A stretch of 64,000 nt of DNA from Quercus robur (lineage: Eukaryota; Streptophyta; Magnoliopsida; Fagales; Fagaceae): positions 69,755,761-69,819,760 of the forward strand of contig NC_065537.1 in assembly GCF_932294415.1 (NCBI RefSeq), in the 5' to 3' direction. This document shows positions 1 through 11,458 of this stretch, piece by piece. The position numbers and the translations under genes are program-made. The notes beneath the pieces are model-generated. The model was given only the letters and a program-made list of their open reading frames with translations, had not been told where the DNA came from and did not search any database. Every line of letters begins with the position of its first letter. Within the stretch, counting starts at the first letter, position 1.

Positions 1-153
1 CTTCTTTAAAAAGAAAATGCGTTTGTAGGAGAAGTACCTGCGCCCTTGGGCTTAAAAAGGCACAAAATATTGTAGCAAAAATTATTAAAGGAAAACTAGT
101 AATTGTAGCTAAAATAAAATGAACTGGGAAATCGCTGGTTTTTCATATTCTCT

Positions 154-1479
154 CTACTGGTAGTATTTCTGTAAATGCTCTGTGTTCCAAGGGTGCTGCA
201 ACTTTTGTCCGTCCACTGTCTCGAGGTGGTAGGTCCCCTTCCTTTGCCATGATGTGATCCTGTAGGGTCCTTCCCAGTTGGAGCCGAGCTTTCCTTGTGA
301 AGGATCTCTAGCGGCACTCATTACTTTCCGTAGTACAAGATCACCGACCTGGAAGTCCCTATGCCTCACTTTGGTGTTGTAGTGTTTTGCCATGAGATTC
401 TGATAATGCGCCAACCTCTGCTTTGCTGCCGCTCTGACTTCGTCCACTAGGTCGAGCTGGAGGCGCATGACCTCTTTGTTCTTATCTTCGTCGTAGCTCT
501 CTACCCGGTAGCTTGTGAGCCCCACTTCTGCGGGAATGACAGCTTCGGTTCCATATGCAAGTCGAAATGGTGTTTCTCCAGTGGGTGTTCTTGCTGTGGT
601 CCGGTATGCCCATAGGACGCTTGGTAGTTCGTCCGGCCAGATACCCTTTGCCCTCTCGAGCCGAGTCTTGATTATCTTGAGTAAGGACCGGTTCGTGACT
701 TCGACTTGCTCATTTGCCTATGGGTGTGCTGGCGACGAGTAGTGATTCTTGATCCCTAGCTCCGAGCAAAAGTCTCTGAACACGTTGTTGTCGAATTGCT
801 TACCGTTGTCAGAGACCAGTGCTCTGGGTATCCCGTACTTGCATATGATATTCCTCCAGACAAAACTTCGGATGTTCTTCTCCGTGATGGTGGCTAAGGC
901 TTCTGCCTCCACCCACTTAGTGAAGTAGTCTATGTCAACTACCAGGAATTTTAGCTGCCGGATCGCCGTCGGGAATGGGCCCATGATATTAAGTCCCCAT
1001 TGTGCGAACGGCCAGGGTGCCGTCATAGGGGTCAGTTCTTCGGACGGCTGTCTGATGAAATTGCTGAACTTTTGGCATTTGTCGCAGGACTGGACATAAG
1101 CTTGCGCATCCTTCATCATTGTAGGCAAGTAGTATCCTGCTCGGATCAACTTGTGTACTAATGATCGCGCGCCTGAGTGGTTTCTGTAGATACCCTCGTG
1201 TACCTCCCTCATGACATAGTTTGCTTCTTCGGTACCCAAGCATCTCAGATATGGACGTGAAAAGCCTCTTTTGTACAGGATGTCTTTTATCAAGACGAAC
1301 CTCGCCGCCTGGACCTTTAGCTTTCTCGTAGCCTCCTTCCCGTTTGGTAAGACCCCATTCTTTAAGTATGAAACTGTCGGTGTGGTCCAATTACTTTCGG
1401 AGCCTATCTCCTTCATGTCGCCAGAAACTATTAGTGGAGAAAGTTGAACAAAAGAGAGTACATTACTAGGGATTATCAT
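154..1479 (-). pseudogene. integrase of the gypsy element, one stop codon
   Basis: The HHCC zinc-binding domain is visible (HEGIYRNHSG...CDKCQKF, about 1250-1080). The catalytic core follows with FLVVDIDYFTKWVEAEAL (first D) and LVSDNGKQFDN (second D), then NEQVEVTNRSLLKIIK carrying the third catalytic residue E. An in-frame TAG at 718-720, probably from CAG, lies just before that third block. Past it the frame stays open to 154 through YRTTARTPTGETPF-type sequence and the C-terminal DNA-binding end (WEGPYRI near 290). No chromodomain is seen, in keeping with Tat. The stop removes the catalytic glutamate and C-terminus. Confidence 0.9.
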
Positions 1480-1539
1480 ATGCTCTGCTGAAGCGGCTTT
1501 GGCTAGACGGTCGGCGTGCTCATTTTCTCCTCTGGGGAT

Positions 1540-1896
1540 TTAGATGATTTTGGCCTTTAGGTCGTCTACTTTTGCCCTTACTTGATCAAGGTATCTCTTC
1601 ATCCTTTCGCCCTTGCATTCATAGTCTCCATTCACTTGATTAGCCATGACCTGAGAGTTGCAGTAAATGACTACACTCGCGGCTCCTGTTGCTTTGGCGA
1701 GGTTGATGCCTGCTACTAATACTTCATACTCTGCTTCATTGTTGGTGGTGGGAAAGTCGAGACGGACCATACATTCAACCCTGTCTCCTTCGGGTGATAG
1801 TAGTACAATGCCAGCCCCCCCCGGCTCGTTTGTTGGATAATCCATTAGTATATATGCTCCAATGATTGGACTCTTTTGCTCCCTTGTCCTCGTCAT
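1540..1896 (-). pseudogene. second (archaeal-type) RNase H of the gypsy element
   Basis: The sequence GGAGIVLLSPEGDRVECMVR followed by TNNEAEYEVLVAGINLAKA and VVIYCNSQVMANQVNGDYEC is the additional RNase H module found only in the Tat/Ogre group of plant gypsy elements. It sits between the standard RNase H and integrase, as expected. The NNEAEY glutamate is kept. The D of the usual YCDSQ motif is replaced by N, so an active-site aspartate may be lost. A stop at 1540 separates it from integrase in the same frame. Confidence 0.85.
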
Positions 1897-3124
1897 GAGT
1901 GAATTCTGCTATGAAGTCAGAGACGATCTGTCCTTTGATGGCGGTCCATGGGTGGTACTTGATATCAAACTCGCTCAACTCTATAACCCATAATGCCAGT
2001 CGACCCGTAGCTTCAGGGTTGTTCATCGCCCGTCGCAAGGGCTTATCAGTCAGGACGTTCACCGTATGGGCTTGAAAGTATGGCTTGAGCTTGCGAGCCG
2101 CCGTAACTAATGTAAAGGCAAGTTTCTCCATAGGTGAGTATCTTTCTTCGGCATCGCGGAATGCCCGGCTGGTGTAGTATACAGGCTTCTGCACCCTATT
2201 CTCTTCTCTGATCAAGGCGGCGTTGACGACAGCGGGGGAGACGACTAGGTAGAGAAAAAGGTCTTCACCTGGTTGAAAGGGACTCAACAGTGGTGGGGAA
2301 GATAGATAGGCTTTCAACTCCTCGAATACTCGCTGACACTCGACAGTCCACTTAAAAGACTTCTTCAATGTGCGAAAGAAAGGTAAGCACTTGTCTGTGG
2401 CTCTTGACACGAATCTATTCAATGCCGCTATTTTGCCATTGAGGCTTTGTACCTCCTTCACATTTCTTGGTGGGGCCATCTCCATTATGGCTCGGATCTT
2501 GTCCAGGTTGGCCTCAATCCCCCTTTGAGATACCATGAATCCTAGGAATTTTCCCGCCGTCACCCCGAAGGCGCACTTTCCCGGATTGAACTTCATGTTG
2601 TAGGAGTGAAGGGTATTAAATGTTTCTCTAAGGTCTTCCAGGTGATCTTCCTTCCTTCGGCTCTTTACTAGCATGTCATCGACATAAACTTGGATATTTC
2701 TCCCGATTTGCTGCGCAAACATCTTGTTCATAAGCTTTTGGTACGTTGCACCCGCGTTCTTTAGGCCGAAGGGCATTACTTTGTAATAGAAGAGGCCTTG
2801 ACTGGTCACGAACGAAGTTTTCTCCTGATCAACTTCGTGCATTCAGATTTGGTTGTAACCTGAGAAGGCGTCCATGAAGCTTAGCAGCTGGTGCCGAGCC
2901 GTTGAGTCTACTAGGACGTCGACCCTTGGGAGGGGATAGCTATCTTTAGGGTAGGATTTGTTAAGATCGGTGAAGTCCACACACATCCGCCACTTCTCGC
3001 TAGCTTTCTTAACCATTACTACGTTCGCCAGCCAAACGGGGTAGTAAACTTCCCTAATGAAACTTGCTTCCTGTAGTTTGCAGACTTCTTTTGTTATAGC
3101 TTGATCTCGTTCCGGGGCGAACAC
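1775..3124 (-). pseudogene. reverse transcriptase and first RNase H of the gypsy element
   Basis: RT finger and palm motifs are seen in order: WRMCVDFTDLNKSYPKDSYPLP, then FMDAFSGYNQI, FVTSQGLFYYKVMPFGLKNA, and the catalytic box VYVDDMLVK. A TGA at 2843-2845 after GYNQI, consistent with CGA to TGA, cuts the protein between the first and second catalytic blocks. The gypsy RNase H follows, with TSRAFRDAEERYSPMEKL and LTDKPLRRAMNNPEATGRL near 2200-2000. The frame runs out near 1890, where the reading shifts to the frame used by the second RNase H and integrase. Confidence 0.9.
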
Positions 3125-4009
3125 TCTCTTCTTTTGTTAGACGGGTGGAAAGGAGGGTGATACATTCAACCTGTGTACCATGACTGAAGGGTCTATTCCT
3201 GGCATGTCGTCATGACTCTAAGCGAATACGTCTCGATTGATCCCGAGAAAAGTTATGAGCTCTTGACGGATTGCGGGGTTAACGAGTGTTCCGATTTTGG
3301 TCGTTCGATCAGGATCGGAACTGTCAAGAGGTATCTCCTCTAGTTTCTCTACTGGTTCCGTCACCGTCCGGTGCTCTTGTATATTCAAGGCCTGGACCTG
3401 ATCGTTCATCTCCATCATGGCTACATAGCATTCACGTGCGGCCATTTGACTTTCGCGCAGCTTTCCCACTCCATAGTTGGTAGGGAACTTAATCATCAGG
3501 TGGTAAGTTGAAGTTACCGCCCTCCACAAATTGAGCGTGGGTCGTTCGAGGATAGTGTTGTAGGCAGATGAGCAATCGACCACTAGGAACGTTATGTCCT
3601 TGATGATCTGCTGGGGGTAATCGCCTACCGCTACGGATAATATGACCACGCCTAGGGGGAATACCCTGCTTCCTCCGAAATCAACGAGTGGGGCGTTTTT
3701 CGGAATCAATCGTTCCTTGTCGATCCTCATTTGCTGGAACGCCGGGTAGTATAGGATATCTGCTGAGCGGCTGTTGTCGACCAACACTCGGTGCATGTTG
3801 TAGTCCCCTACCCGTATGCTGACGACGAGCGCATCGTCATGTGGATGGTGAAGACGTCGCGCATCTTCTTCTGAGAATCCGATAATGGGGCCTTCTCTCC
3901 GTGTTATCTTCGGCACGGCTCCTGTCAGCTGAACATTTTGCACCATCCTGAGGTAGGTTTTGCGAGCCTTTTTTGAAGACCCAACTGCAGTTGTTCCTCC
4001 CACTATCAT
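3125..4009 (-). pseudogene. aspartic protease region of the gypsy element
   Basis: The open frame 4009-3218 contains VLVDNSRSADILYYPAFQQM, the position of the retropepsin active site, normally DNGSSADIL in this lineage. Here the glycine and following serine are changed to S-R, so catalysis is doubtful. The downstream TFLVVDCSSAYNTILERPTL is the second conserved block of the protease. The frame is the same as gag and RT, but stops at about 3217 and 3122 separate it from RT. The enzyme would process Gag-Pol in an active element. Confidence 0.82.
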
Positions 4010-5371
4010 CCTTATGTCCCCTATAGGGGGTCTTGGTCGCTCATTCTCCCGTCGGGGGTGCTGTTCTTGTGGAGGTGGATCTGTTCTCTCTTTGCTAACA
4101 AACCTCTGTAGTTTTCCTAGTCTGATAAGGGCTTCAATTTGCTGCTTCAGGTCATAGCAATCGGCCGTGTTGTGACCATGGTCATGGTGGAAGCGGCAAT
4201 ATTTGTCCCTAGATCATTTGTTGGGATCACTCTTCAGCTTTCCAAGGAACGTCAGAGCCCCTTCGTCCTTGATTTGCATTAGGACTTGATCTATTGGGGT
4301 GGTTAATGGAGTGAAGCTTGTGAATCTTTCCCCCAGGGGCTTAGGGCGTCTCTTATCCCTTCGGTCTCCTGTCCTTGCTTTCTTCCGGCCTTGGTCCTGT
4401 AGGGTGTCTTCTTGCCTTTCTCTTTTCTTGGGTCTCTCTTCTCGGGCCAACAGCGCGTCTTCAGCGTTCATATACTTGGTGGCCCTATAAAGCACTTCTG
4501 ACACGGTCTTCGGGTCATTTTTGTACAGGGAGAACAAAAACTTACCCTCCTTCAGCCCATTCATGAATGATGCTACAAGTATCTTGTCGTCGGCTTCGTC
4601 GATCAAGAGTGCCTCCTTATTGAAGCGGGATATGTAGGCCCTCAACGTTTCCTCCTCTCGCTGCTTGATACTCATTAAGCAAGCTGTAGACTTCTTGTAT
4701 TGATGTCCACCGATGAAGTGCGCAGTAAATTGAGCGTTTAGCTCCTTGAAGGTGCTGATGGAGTTGGGTGCCAGCCGGCTGAACCAAATTCTTGCCGCAA
4801 CCTTTAGCGTTGTAGGGAAGGCCCTACACATAATTGCATCTGCTACTCCTTGAAGGTGCATCAAGGTCTTAAAGGTCTCTAGGTGGTTTAGAGGGTCCTT
4901 GACCTTGTCATAACTATCCATATGTGGCATGCGAAACTTACCTGGCAGGGGGAAGGAGTTGACGGAGGTGGTGAATGGTGAGTCAGTCCGGTTAACAAGG
5001 TCATCAAGGTCGCTGAACACTCGTCCCTTGAGAGCGTTCATCATTACTTCCATCTTTTCCTTCATTGCCTGCATCTCCGCGATAATAGATGGCGGAGCCG
5101 TATCCACAAGGGAGGGAAGGCTCATGTTTTGTCGCTCTGGTCTGCTTGGGGCATTACTGGCCTGTGGTCCCTCTTGATTCCTCCTTTCAGCGCTGGTTCC
5201 TTCTTGATCCGCTCCTTGGTTATTTGGTGCTGCTTTTTTCTGGTTCAACTACTCCTCCAGGTCGCGATTTTGTTTGGTGAGGCACTCCACGGCTGCGGCA
5301 AGAGTCTTAACCTGCTTCTCAAGTGCGGTCGTGGGGGCTTCTTCTTCTTGAACGTCGTTAGTGGTTGCCAT
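4010..5371 (-). pseudogene. gag: gag (capsid/nucleocapsid) of the gypsy element, broken
   Basis: The likely start ATG is at 5371-5369 (MATTNDVQEEE). An in-frame TAG near 5250, probably from CAG (EEQ to EE-stop), separates the first 40 codons from the long open stretch 5248-4214. That stretch holds the retrotransposon gag core, with a W-F-x-L-x-P-N-S-I-x-x-F pattern and a YISRFNKE motif, typical of plant gypsy gag. A TGA at about 4214 interrupts the frame before the nucleocapsid motif YCRFHHDHGHNTADC, which lies near 4170. Gag packages the RNA into virus-like particles. With two nonsense codons this copy is non-functional, although the frame stays aligned with the protease. Confidence 0.85.
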
Positions 5372-5430
5372 TGAGTGAGTGAGCACCATGCAACTCTTTT
5401 GTCCGGGAAGCGACAATGTGGCTTAAACGC

Positions 5431-5450
5431 TTTCCTACAGACAGTGCCAA
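5431..5450 (-). promoter_or_regulatory. primer binding site of the gypsy element
   Basis: The minus strand reads TTGGCACTGTCTGTAGGAAA directly inside the LTR. This is close to the TTGGCGCCGTCTGTGGGAA site common in plant Tat and Athila elements, with a few substitutions. It sets the orientation of the element and the inner LTR edge. Confidence 0.75.
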
Positions 5451-5451
5451 C

Positions 5452-5969
5452 TGATGATGCCGAAGAAAATCACCAATAGGTTACATAACACTCGCACACT
5501 CAAAGTAGACCTACACAACAAAATAATAGATGACCTCACAGAGAGCACTGGTGTGGTGCCAGCCAAATACCCTCCGAAGGTCAAGTTAGAATTATTCTCA
5601 CAACTCTAGAGTGCTAGAGAGGGTAAATTACGCGTACCTTAATTTGTGAGGGTATTGGGGCTTTTATAGTAGTAGAAGGTTGGCCTTGACGAAGAAGTCT
5701 TTTTCTTATAGGACTCTACTTGAGTAATCCCAAACGTGATGGGCAAAATATTTCCTTGTAGAGTGGGTCTTTCATTAAGCGCGTATCTTCTAGAATTATC
5801 CTTACACTAGGATTCTGATTTCCTTTAGGATTCTCTCGGATTTCAAACGTGTGTAACAAGTATTTTAAGTCATGCTAGGCCCTGGGCTCTCTCCTATTGC
5901 CGGCCCATGGGCTAGGATCTGTTAGGCCCAATGTGGCGTAGGTTCGTCATGCTATTTTTTACCCCTTCA
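5452..5969 (-). repeat. 5' LTR of the Tat-type gypsy element
   Basis: On the minus strand it begins TGAAGGGG at 5969 and ends in CATCATCA at 5452, giving TG...CA termini and 518 bp. The inner end abuts the primer binding site after one spacer base. The outer end abuts receptor LRR sequence. A diverged relative is the solo LTR at 18363-18982, which shares the TGATGATG inner end and a block containing gtgctagag and a gcgtaccttgatttgtgag-like stretch. The target duplication cannot be checked because the other end is outside the window. Confidence 0.88.
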
Positions 5970-6460
5970 ATTGCATATAATTAGAAATAACTTTGATGGA
6001 GAGTTGCCCAAGTGCATTGACAATCTCTCAACTACTCTTATCTCATTGTTTTTGGATGATAATATAATATCTGGAAAGATTCCTATTGAAATAGGAAATT
6101 TGATTAACTTGGAGGAACTCCATATGTGGCAGAACAATTTATTAGGTAATATTCCCTTTGAAATTGGAATGCTTCAAAAATTACAATTTTTGGCATTAAA
6201 TAATATCAATTTCTATGGGAACATTCCCTTTGAAATTGGAAAGCTTCAGAAGTTACAACTTTTGGCATTAAATACAAACAATTTCTATGGGAACATTCCA
6301 TTCTCTGTAGGAAATTTAACATTCTTGACATACTTGAATTTATATGAGAATAATTTTCAAGGCAACATCCCTTTAAGTCTAAGCAAGTGCCAACATTTGT
6401 TTACTTTGAATCTAGCTCATAACAATCTCAATGGTTCGATATCTTACACCTTTTGGACTC
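5970..6460 (+). pseudogene. RLK0: LRR fragment of a receptor-like kinase
   Basis: The open frame encodes plant-type LRRs (xxLxxLxLxxNxxxGxIP) collinear with about residues 365-480 of RLK3 and RLK4, beginning in the repeat NNFDGELPKCIDN and continuing through SGKIPIEIGNLINLEELHMW. The gypsy element ends exactly at its 5' edge, so the gene was interrupted by that insertion. Two adjacent repeats starting at 6157 and 6229 are near copies 72 bp apart, an LRR duplicated within this fragment. Homology to the other receptors ends near 6456, after NLNGSIS. The frame then runs on to a TAA at 6568 in unrelated sequence. No transmembrane or kinase part remains. Confidence 0.82.
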
Positions 6461-6998
6461 TTTGCCGTAAGTCAAAACTCTCTGTGAAGAAACAATCAGA
6501 AAAGGCCAAGATATCAATATCTATCAATCTAGAAACATATATTCAGGAAATAGAAACAATCAATCTATAAAAATTTAATAATATATATATATATATATTT
6601 ATATATATTTATATATGCACAACACCGGTTAAGTTCAGCCAAATTGTAACCAATCTAAGGTTTCTTAATGACATGTACATGATATAATAAGTTTAAAAAT
6701 ACAAAAATCTTCATAATTATTATTTTTTTAATAATTGTTGAGGTAGCTTAAAATGAGATATTCAAATCAAATTTTCATCTTCTGTCTTTTATCTTCCATT
6801 GTAACTATCGAATTTTAAAAATGATAGAAAAAGACCATTACATGCTTTGACAATGTCAGCATGCAAAATTCCCAAGTCACCATTGTCTTTTGTCTTTTGT
6901 CTTTTGGGTTAGGTCCGTATCAAATCACTAAACCAAAATTCCCGCAATGTTTCTTACTTGCTATATAAATGTTCATGCTTGCATTATTGACTTGTATT
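6461..6998 (+). other. region between RLK0 and the Sirevirus-like insertion
   Basis: No gene is seen. It holds an alternating TA/TTTA tract at about 6580-6618, AT-rich filler, and at its right end the TATA box that belongs to RLK1. The cttttgtctttt motif near 6890 is a short tandem repeat. The last five bases, GTATT, are the left target-site duplication of the element that follows. Confidence 0.6.
6962..6969 (+). promoter_or_regulatory. TATA box of RLK1, separated from its gene by a 5.4-kb insertion
   Basis: The sequence TTGCTATATAAATG matches the TTGCTATAAAT core found about 100 bp upstream of the start codons of RLK3, RLK4 and RLK5. In RLK1 the Sirevirus-like element lies between this box and the ATG at 12504. 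Taking out the element plus one target copy would leave about 115 bp between them, the normal spacing of the family. Confidence 0.65.
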
Positions 6999-7945
6999 TG
7001 ATGGTTTTTAGACCCCTTAAAAACACAATTGGATTAACCTAGGTAATTAGCCAAGATGTTACTTAGTCCAATTTAACAAATCTAGGTTATCACAATCACA
7101 ACAATCATATCATGCAAAGCAGCGGAAAGATAAATAAGACAATGATATGATCACCCAGGAAACCAAACCGGTAAAAACCTGGGGAGGATTTAACTTAGCT
7201 ATCCTCAAGGTAAATCTGAATCCACTATCTTGAAAGAATCGAAGTTCATACAATAAGACTTACAAGCCCCCACGCTCGACTTCTTATTGCTACCCACCAG
7301 TAGAACTTACTGACACAACCATGTGCAAGCTCCGAATCCACGGACTCCTTCTTTCTTGGATTCACCACCAGATACAAGCACACCTGCTATTGTTTCTTTA
7401 AACTTCAATGGAAGCAACTGAATTGATCATCAAGGTGTAGATAATATCTCCTCTTTGAAAACCCTAAGTTTGTGTAAATGAAAGCTCCTCTAGATCTCAC
7501 AAGAGATTTACACAAACAGCAATATGAGCAACAATACAACTCTCTTGCAACCAAGACTTTAGAGAGGTTTGGGTACAAAACCCTAAAACCAAAAGAGGCA
7601 CAAGAGGCACTTTAATCTCTCTCTCTTTAGTCTAAAAAACGTGGCTTAGGGTTTCCTTTATATAGTGGGAGAAGTAGATCTAAAACCCTAATCCTTAATG
7701 GGCTTAAGCTGTTGTTTGGGCCGACTTAAAATTTTGCAGATACAATTTTCGATTGATCGAGCCTGTTCTTCGATCGATCGAACTAGGCAGGATATGAAGT
7801 CTTCTTCCTGCAGCTTGTATGTTCTTGAATCTTGACTTGAATCACCTTGAGCATTGTTTAATAAAACCTACAAACTCTAAGATCTATATCTAAACAAGTT
7901 TGTGTTCACGATTTACCAATTATTCTAAACATTTAGAACCTAACA
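6999..7945 (-). repeat. 3' LTR of the Sirevirus-like element
   Basis: On the plus strand it starts TGATGGTTTTTAGACC and ends GAACCTAACA. It contains a TATA-like cctttatatag at about 7658, pointing along the minus strand, and GATCGATCGA palindromes near 7750-7785. The same LTR family supplies the solo LTRs at 41216-42060 and 43967-44803 and the fragments at 20148-20875 and 31961-32570. Confidence 0.9.
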
Positions 7946-8455
7946 AACTCCCCCTTTGGCAATTCGTGACAAAACTTTCATACAAAATGAAATGCTCAAA
8001 TACAAGAACAACCCAATACAATAAAATGCCCATTACAACAAATTCAACCTAACTACTATCTATCAGTTGCAAGTGTAGACAGCAGCTTAATTGAATTAAC
8101 CTATATATTTCCTGAAACACTAAACAAAATGCATAAATGCATGTGTGACAGAAAAACAAAAAAGTAAATAAACAAATATGCAAACTAACTCTCCCCCTAA
8201 GTTAGATACATCAAAAACAATGTTAACTCCCCCTAAACAGAATATTCTTGTATTTTCCACACTTATTCCCACATTTCATCTAAATCTCTCCCCCTTTTTG
8301 TCATGTATTGACAAAGATAACTCAAACAAAGAGTAACAAAGGTCAAGAGAAAATAGGCAATCAAGGGAACACAAAACAATTCAACTCTATAGAAAATAGA
8401 GACAACACCCCATATAAACAATAAAGGTTAAAAACAAGCTTCTCCCCCTATAAAA
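7946..8455 (-). promoter_or_regulatory. cluster of polypurine tracts before the 3' LTR
   Basis: The plus strand has the pyrimidine run CTCCCCCT or a close variant at about 7949, 8191, 8226, 8287 and 8442, so the element strand has repeated AGGGGGAG. The copy touching the LTR is the functional polypurine tract used to prime plus-strand DNA. Multiple tracts of this core are reported as characteristic of Sireviruses. Confidence 0.75.
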
Positions 8456-9539
8456 ATAGGAAACACAAAACAAGTGTTGGAAAAAACAGTTTTGGGGAAA
8501 ATTTAGGAGGTGGGGATATATAAAAAACACACAAACCAAACTTAAAAAAAATTGAGGATACACATAAAGAAAAAATATTCTCTCTTTCAATAAAATGCAA
8601 ACATGGCACTATTTGACCTATAAACAGTTGCATGAGTAGAGAAAATATTTGCACATTGATTATCCATCATAAAAATATTTTCTACAGTTCACACATAAAA
8701 ATATTTGCACATATATTATCCATCATAGCTCAAAAATTAATCAATCAATTTTTTGATCAAGTTGAGTACCCAATGTAGCAAAGTGTATGCATGTTATGTG
8801 TGAAAACAATGAGAGATATAACTGCAAAACTGCAAGATGGATACAAAAACAATGCAATGCATGTGAATCCTAAACACAAATGATGCATGAAAAAAAAAAT
8901 TTGGTCAAAAACATAGAAACTGAAAATTTTTCAGTTGCAATCGATCGAGAATCGATCGAACATCAATCGAGTCAGGCAAACTCAAACCAAAAATTTTAAT
9001 CACAATTTCGATTGATCAAAAAACAGGTTTGATCGATCGAAAGTCTGGAAAAATCAGATTTTTGAAAAACAGAGCATTTTAATGCAGAAACTCCTCAAAG
9101 CACATTGTTTTATATAAAAAAGAAAAAATGCATGAGTATGAGAGGAAAAGTTTTTCAAAAACACTTGAATTCAACCCAGATCTTCTAAAATCAAGATTTT
9201 CAATCAATTTGTCCTCAAAGCGCAAACATTAAACACATTTTGTATTAAAATCAAGGAACTTTTAATCTTGGATGACCACAACAAAATCACACACAATATA
9301 ATGTACCAAGTTTAGCAAAGAGTAACTTGTGTAGTGTGTGCAACTAGCAAAAACTTGAGATACATGTGAGGAGATATATAAATAGAAATCAATCACAGAG
9401 TCTACAAAATTCATCACATAGAATTTGAAAGTGACTATCACCTAAAGAGTTATATCATATAACTCCCACATCTCCTATATCATATAACTCCCACATCTCC
9501 TAGATCATAAGCTTGCAATCATATAAGTTTCTTGATTTT

Positions 9540-9670
9540 GCCTCATATTGTACACACAAATTTTAATTATTCAGAAACTTAATAAAATAGCCGGAATAAT
9601 GTACACACCAATTTTAGCAATTATTTGATTTAGCTTTAAGTCCAATAATGTACACACCAATTTTAACATT
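9540..9670 (-). repeat. short tandem repeats inside the Sirevirus-like element
   Basis: The motif tgtacacacca(a)attttA occurs three times about 50 bp apart (near 9548, 9600 and 9648). Just upstream, at about 9448-9506, a roughly 28-bp unit containing atataactcccacatctcct is repeated twice. Both lie in the non-coding 3' interior, where the pol genes of an autonomous relative would end. No coding potential is seen in 7946-10483. Confidence 0.6.
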
Positions 9671-10483
9671 TAAACCGAGGCTACATCTTATGATCTTTTT
9701 GTGCATGTGCTATACTTTCTCGAGCACAAAATTTTACGATATGCATTAAAGTGTTCATGATTGGCTAGTGAACAGTGGTGAGATGGTTATTTATGCCTTT
9801 CTCTAAAGGTTCAAGTCTAACAGTCAAAGACATATGACTTCAAGATCAAAACAAAGTGATCAAAACCATAAACATCTTTACCACACAACATGCACTACAA
9901 AGCTTCAACTAGTAAAGTGCAATAAGTAAACTCATCAAAGCTAAACAAGGTACATAAACTTGTTATGTAAAGATAATATGGCCAATCCTTGATTATAAAT
10001 CCAAGATGTGAAAAACACAAAAATCTTTTTGGTTTAAAAAAATTTATGACCAAAAACAAAAAAGCACACATTATGCTAAATGAACAATGCAAATGCAATG
10101 CATGACAGTGCTTAACTAAGCTATAGAGGGTACACAAATAAGAAATATCAATTTCTTAATTAATCCATGAGTACATGTACAAACTAGTACATACTCATAC
10201 ACAATTATGAATAGCTTAGCACTTATATAACACATACTATTCAAGTTTCTCCATAATGTCAAGCATGTTCTAAATCAAGAGAGATATCATAATTCATGTA
10301 ATCCTCAAGAAAAATAAAACATGATTCAAAATAAAATATTTTTGTCTTTTTGAAAATTTTTCAATGTTTTTGGATTTTTTTTATTAAATAAAAAAATTCT
10401 AAAAGAAACAAAACAACCAAAAAAAAAATAAGACATGTTCACAAACAATTGAAAGAATTAAATCAGGAACAAGTCAGCAACAC

Positions 10484-11397
10484 TCACCTTAGAGAATTTT
10501 TTCTCACCCATATAGCACGAGTTTTTGGCTTTGTAGGTGAAAATTCATGAGAAACAGAGTGTATTTGAGGAATTACACCAATTTTCTGAAAGAGACTGAA
10601 ATCCTGCAAATTCCTTTCACAAGCCAACAAGCTCAAATTTTTCAAAAGAATATGAAACAATTTATATGGACTTATGGTAGGAGAACTATCATCACAAATC
10701 CTAGATTGAAACACAGAATGCTTAAATTTCAGTTTATGACAATTAGGACGAATGTGACTGGAGACACCACAAAAGTGACAAACAGGAACAAATTTAGGAA
10801 CATCAGTATTCCTAACAACAAATCTAGTCTCAGATTTTGGTTTTTGCCTCAACAAAGAACAATTTGATCTAATATGACCAACAACACCACAAAGGTGACA
10901 AGTAGGCACAAAAATATATTTATTATACTCTCTAACAGTAGGTTTTGACATAGGTTTAGAAACATCAGCGTCAACATCAGAACTTTTACCTTTGTCTAAC
11001 CTAGCAAAATAAGCATTTTATTTATTATTCCTCTTCAAAGGAGGGATATAAACTTTCTCAGTTTTAGGCTTAAGAGAAACAGAAACACTTCTATTATCAA
11101 CAGTATGCTTGATACTAGTCAAATTTTCAATTTTAGCTTTAGATTCAACTAACTCTTGTTCCAAGCTTTTCATCTTCTCATCTTGAGAGAAAATTTGATT
11201 TCTCAAAAATTCATTCTTTTTATTAGATTCATCTAATCTAACAACCAATTCCTCTTTTTCAAGATTAGCCAATTTTAACTCTTTCTTGAATTTCTTAGCA
11301 ATTTTCATAGATTTCAATAATTCCTTACTCACAGGCATCAATAAAATCAACAGAAGTATGAGCAGAAACATGATCAAAAAGACACTTCAAATTATTC
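10484..11397 (-). pseudogene. gag-like frame with coiled coil and two CCHC zinc knuckles
   Basis: One frame runs from 11377 to 10484 with a single TAA near 11018. The first part is rich in K, E and L with heptad spacing (ELKLANLEKEELVVRLDESN), a probable coiled coil. After the stop come two zinc knuckles, CHLCGVVGHIRSNC and CHFCGVSSHIRPNC, of the CX2CX4HX4C type that binds retroelement RNA. A different frame upstream (MNNLKCLFDH, start near 11397) suggests the N-terminus is shifted or rearranged. No capsid core or protease follows. It is the C-terminal part of a Sirevirus-like gag that may once have been longer. Confidence 0.75.
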
Positions 11398-11458
11398 ATG
11401 ACAATAGGGGTCAAGGATCAGCTCTTTGATCAAAAGATCTAAAACAAAAGAGCAACCT

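Larger units (their letters stand above)
1..5969 (-). mobile_element. Ty3/gypsy retrotransposon, Tat lineage, 3' LTR outside window
   Basis: A minus-strand LTR retrotransposon reads LTR, primer binding site, gag, protease, RT, RNase H, a second RNase H and integrase from high to low coordinates. The order PR-RT-RH-INT is that of Ty3/gypsy. The extra RNase H domain after the usual one is the known hallmark of the Tat/Ogre branch. The coding region runs 154-5371. Gag, PR, RT and the first RNase H share one frame, and the second RNase H with INT lies in another, so there is one frameshift near 1890 plus about seven stop codons. The copy cannot make a polyprotein. It lies inside an LRR-kinase fragment that resumes at 5970. 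Positions 1-153 are 3' non-coding element sequence with no recognisable LTR, so the 3' LTR and the second target-site copy must lie before the window. Confidence 0.93.

Noticed and set aside
8387..8654. Minus-strand ORFs in the Sirevirus-like interior
   Set aside because: AT-rich, hydrophobic, overlapping in two frames, no domain. They lie in the non-coding 3' interior.
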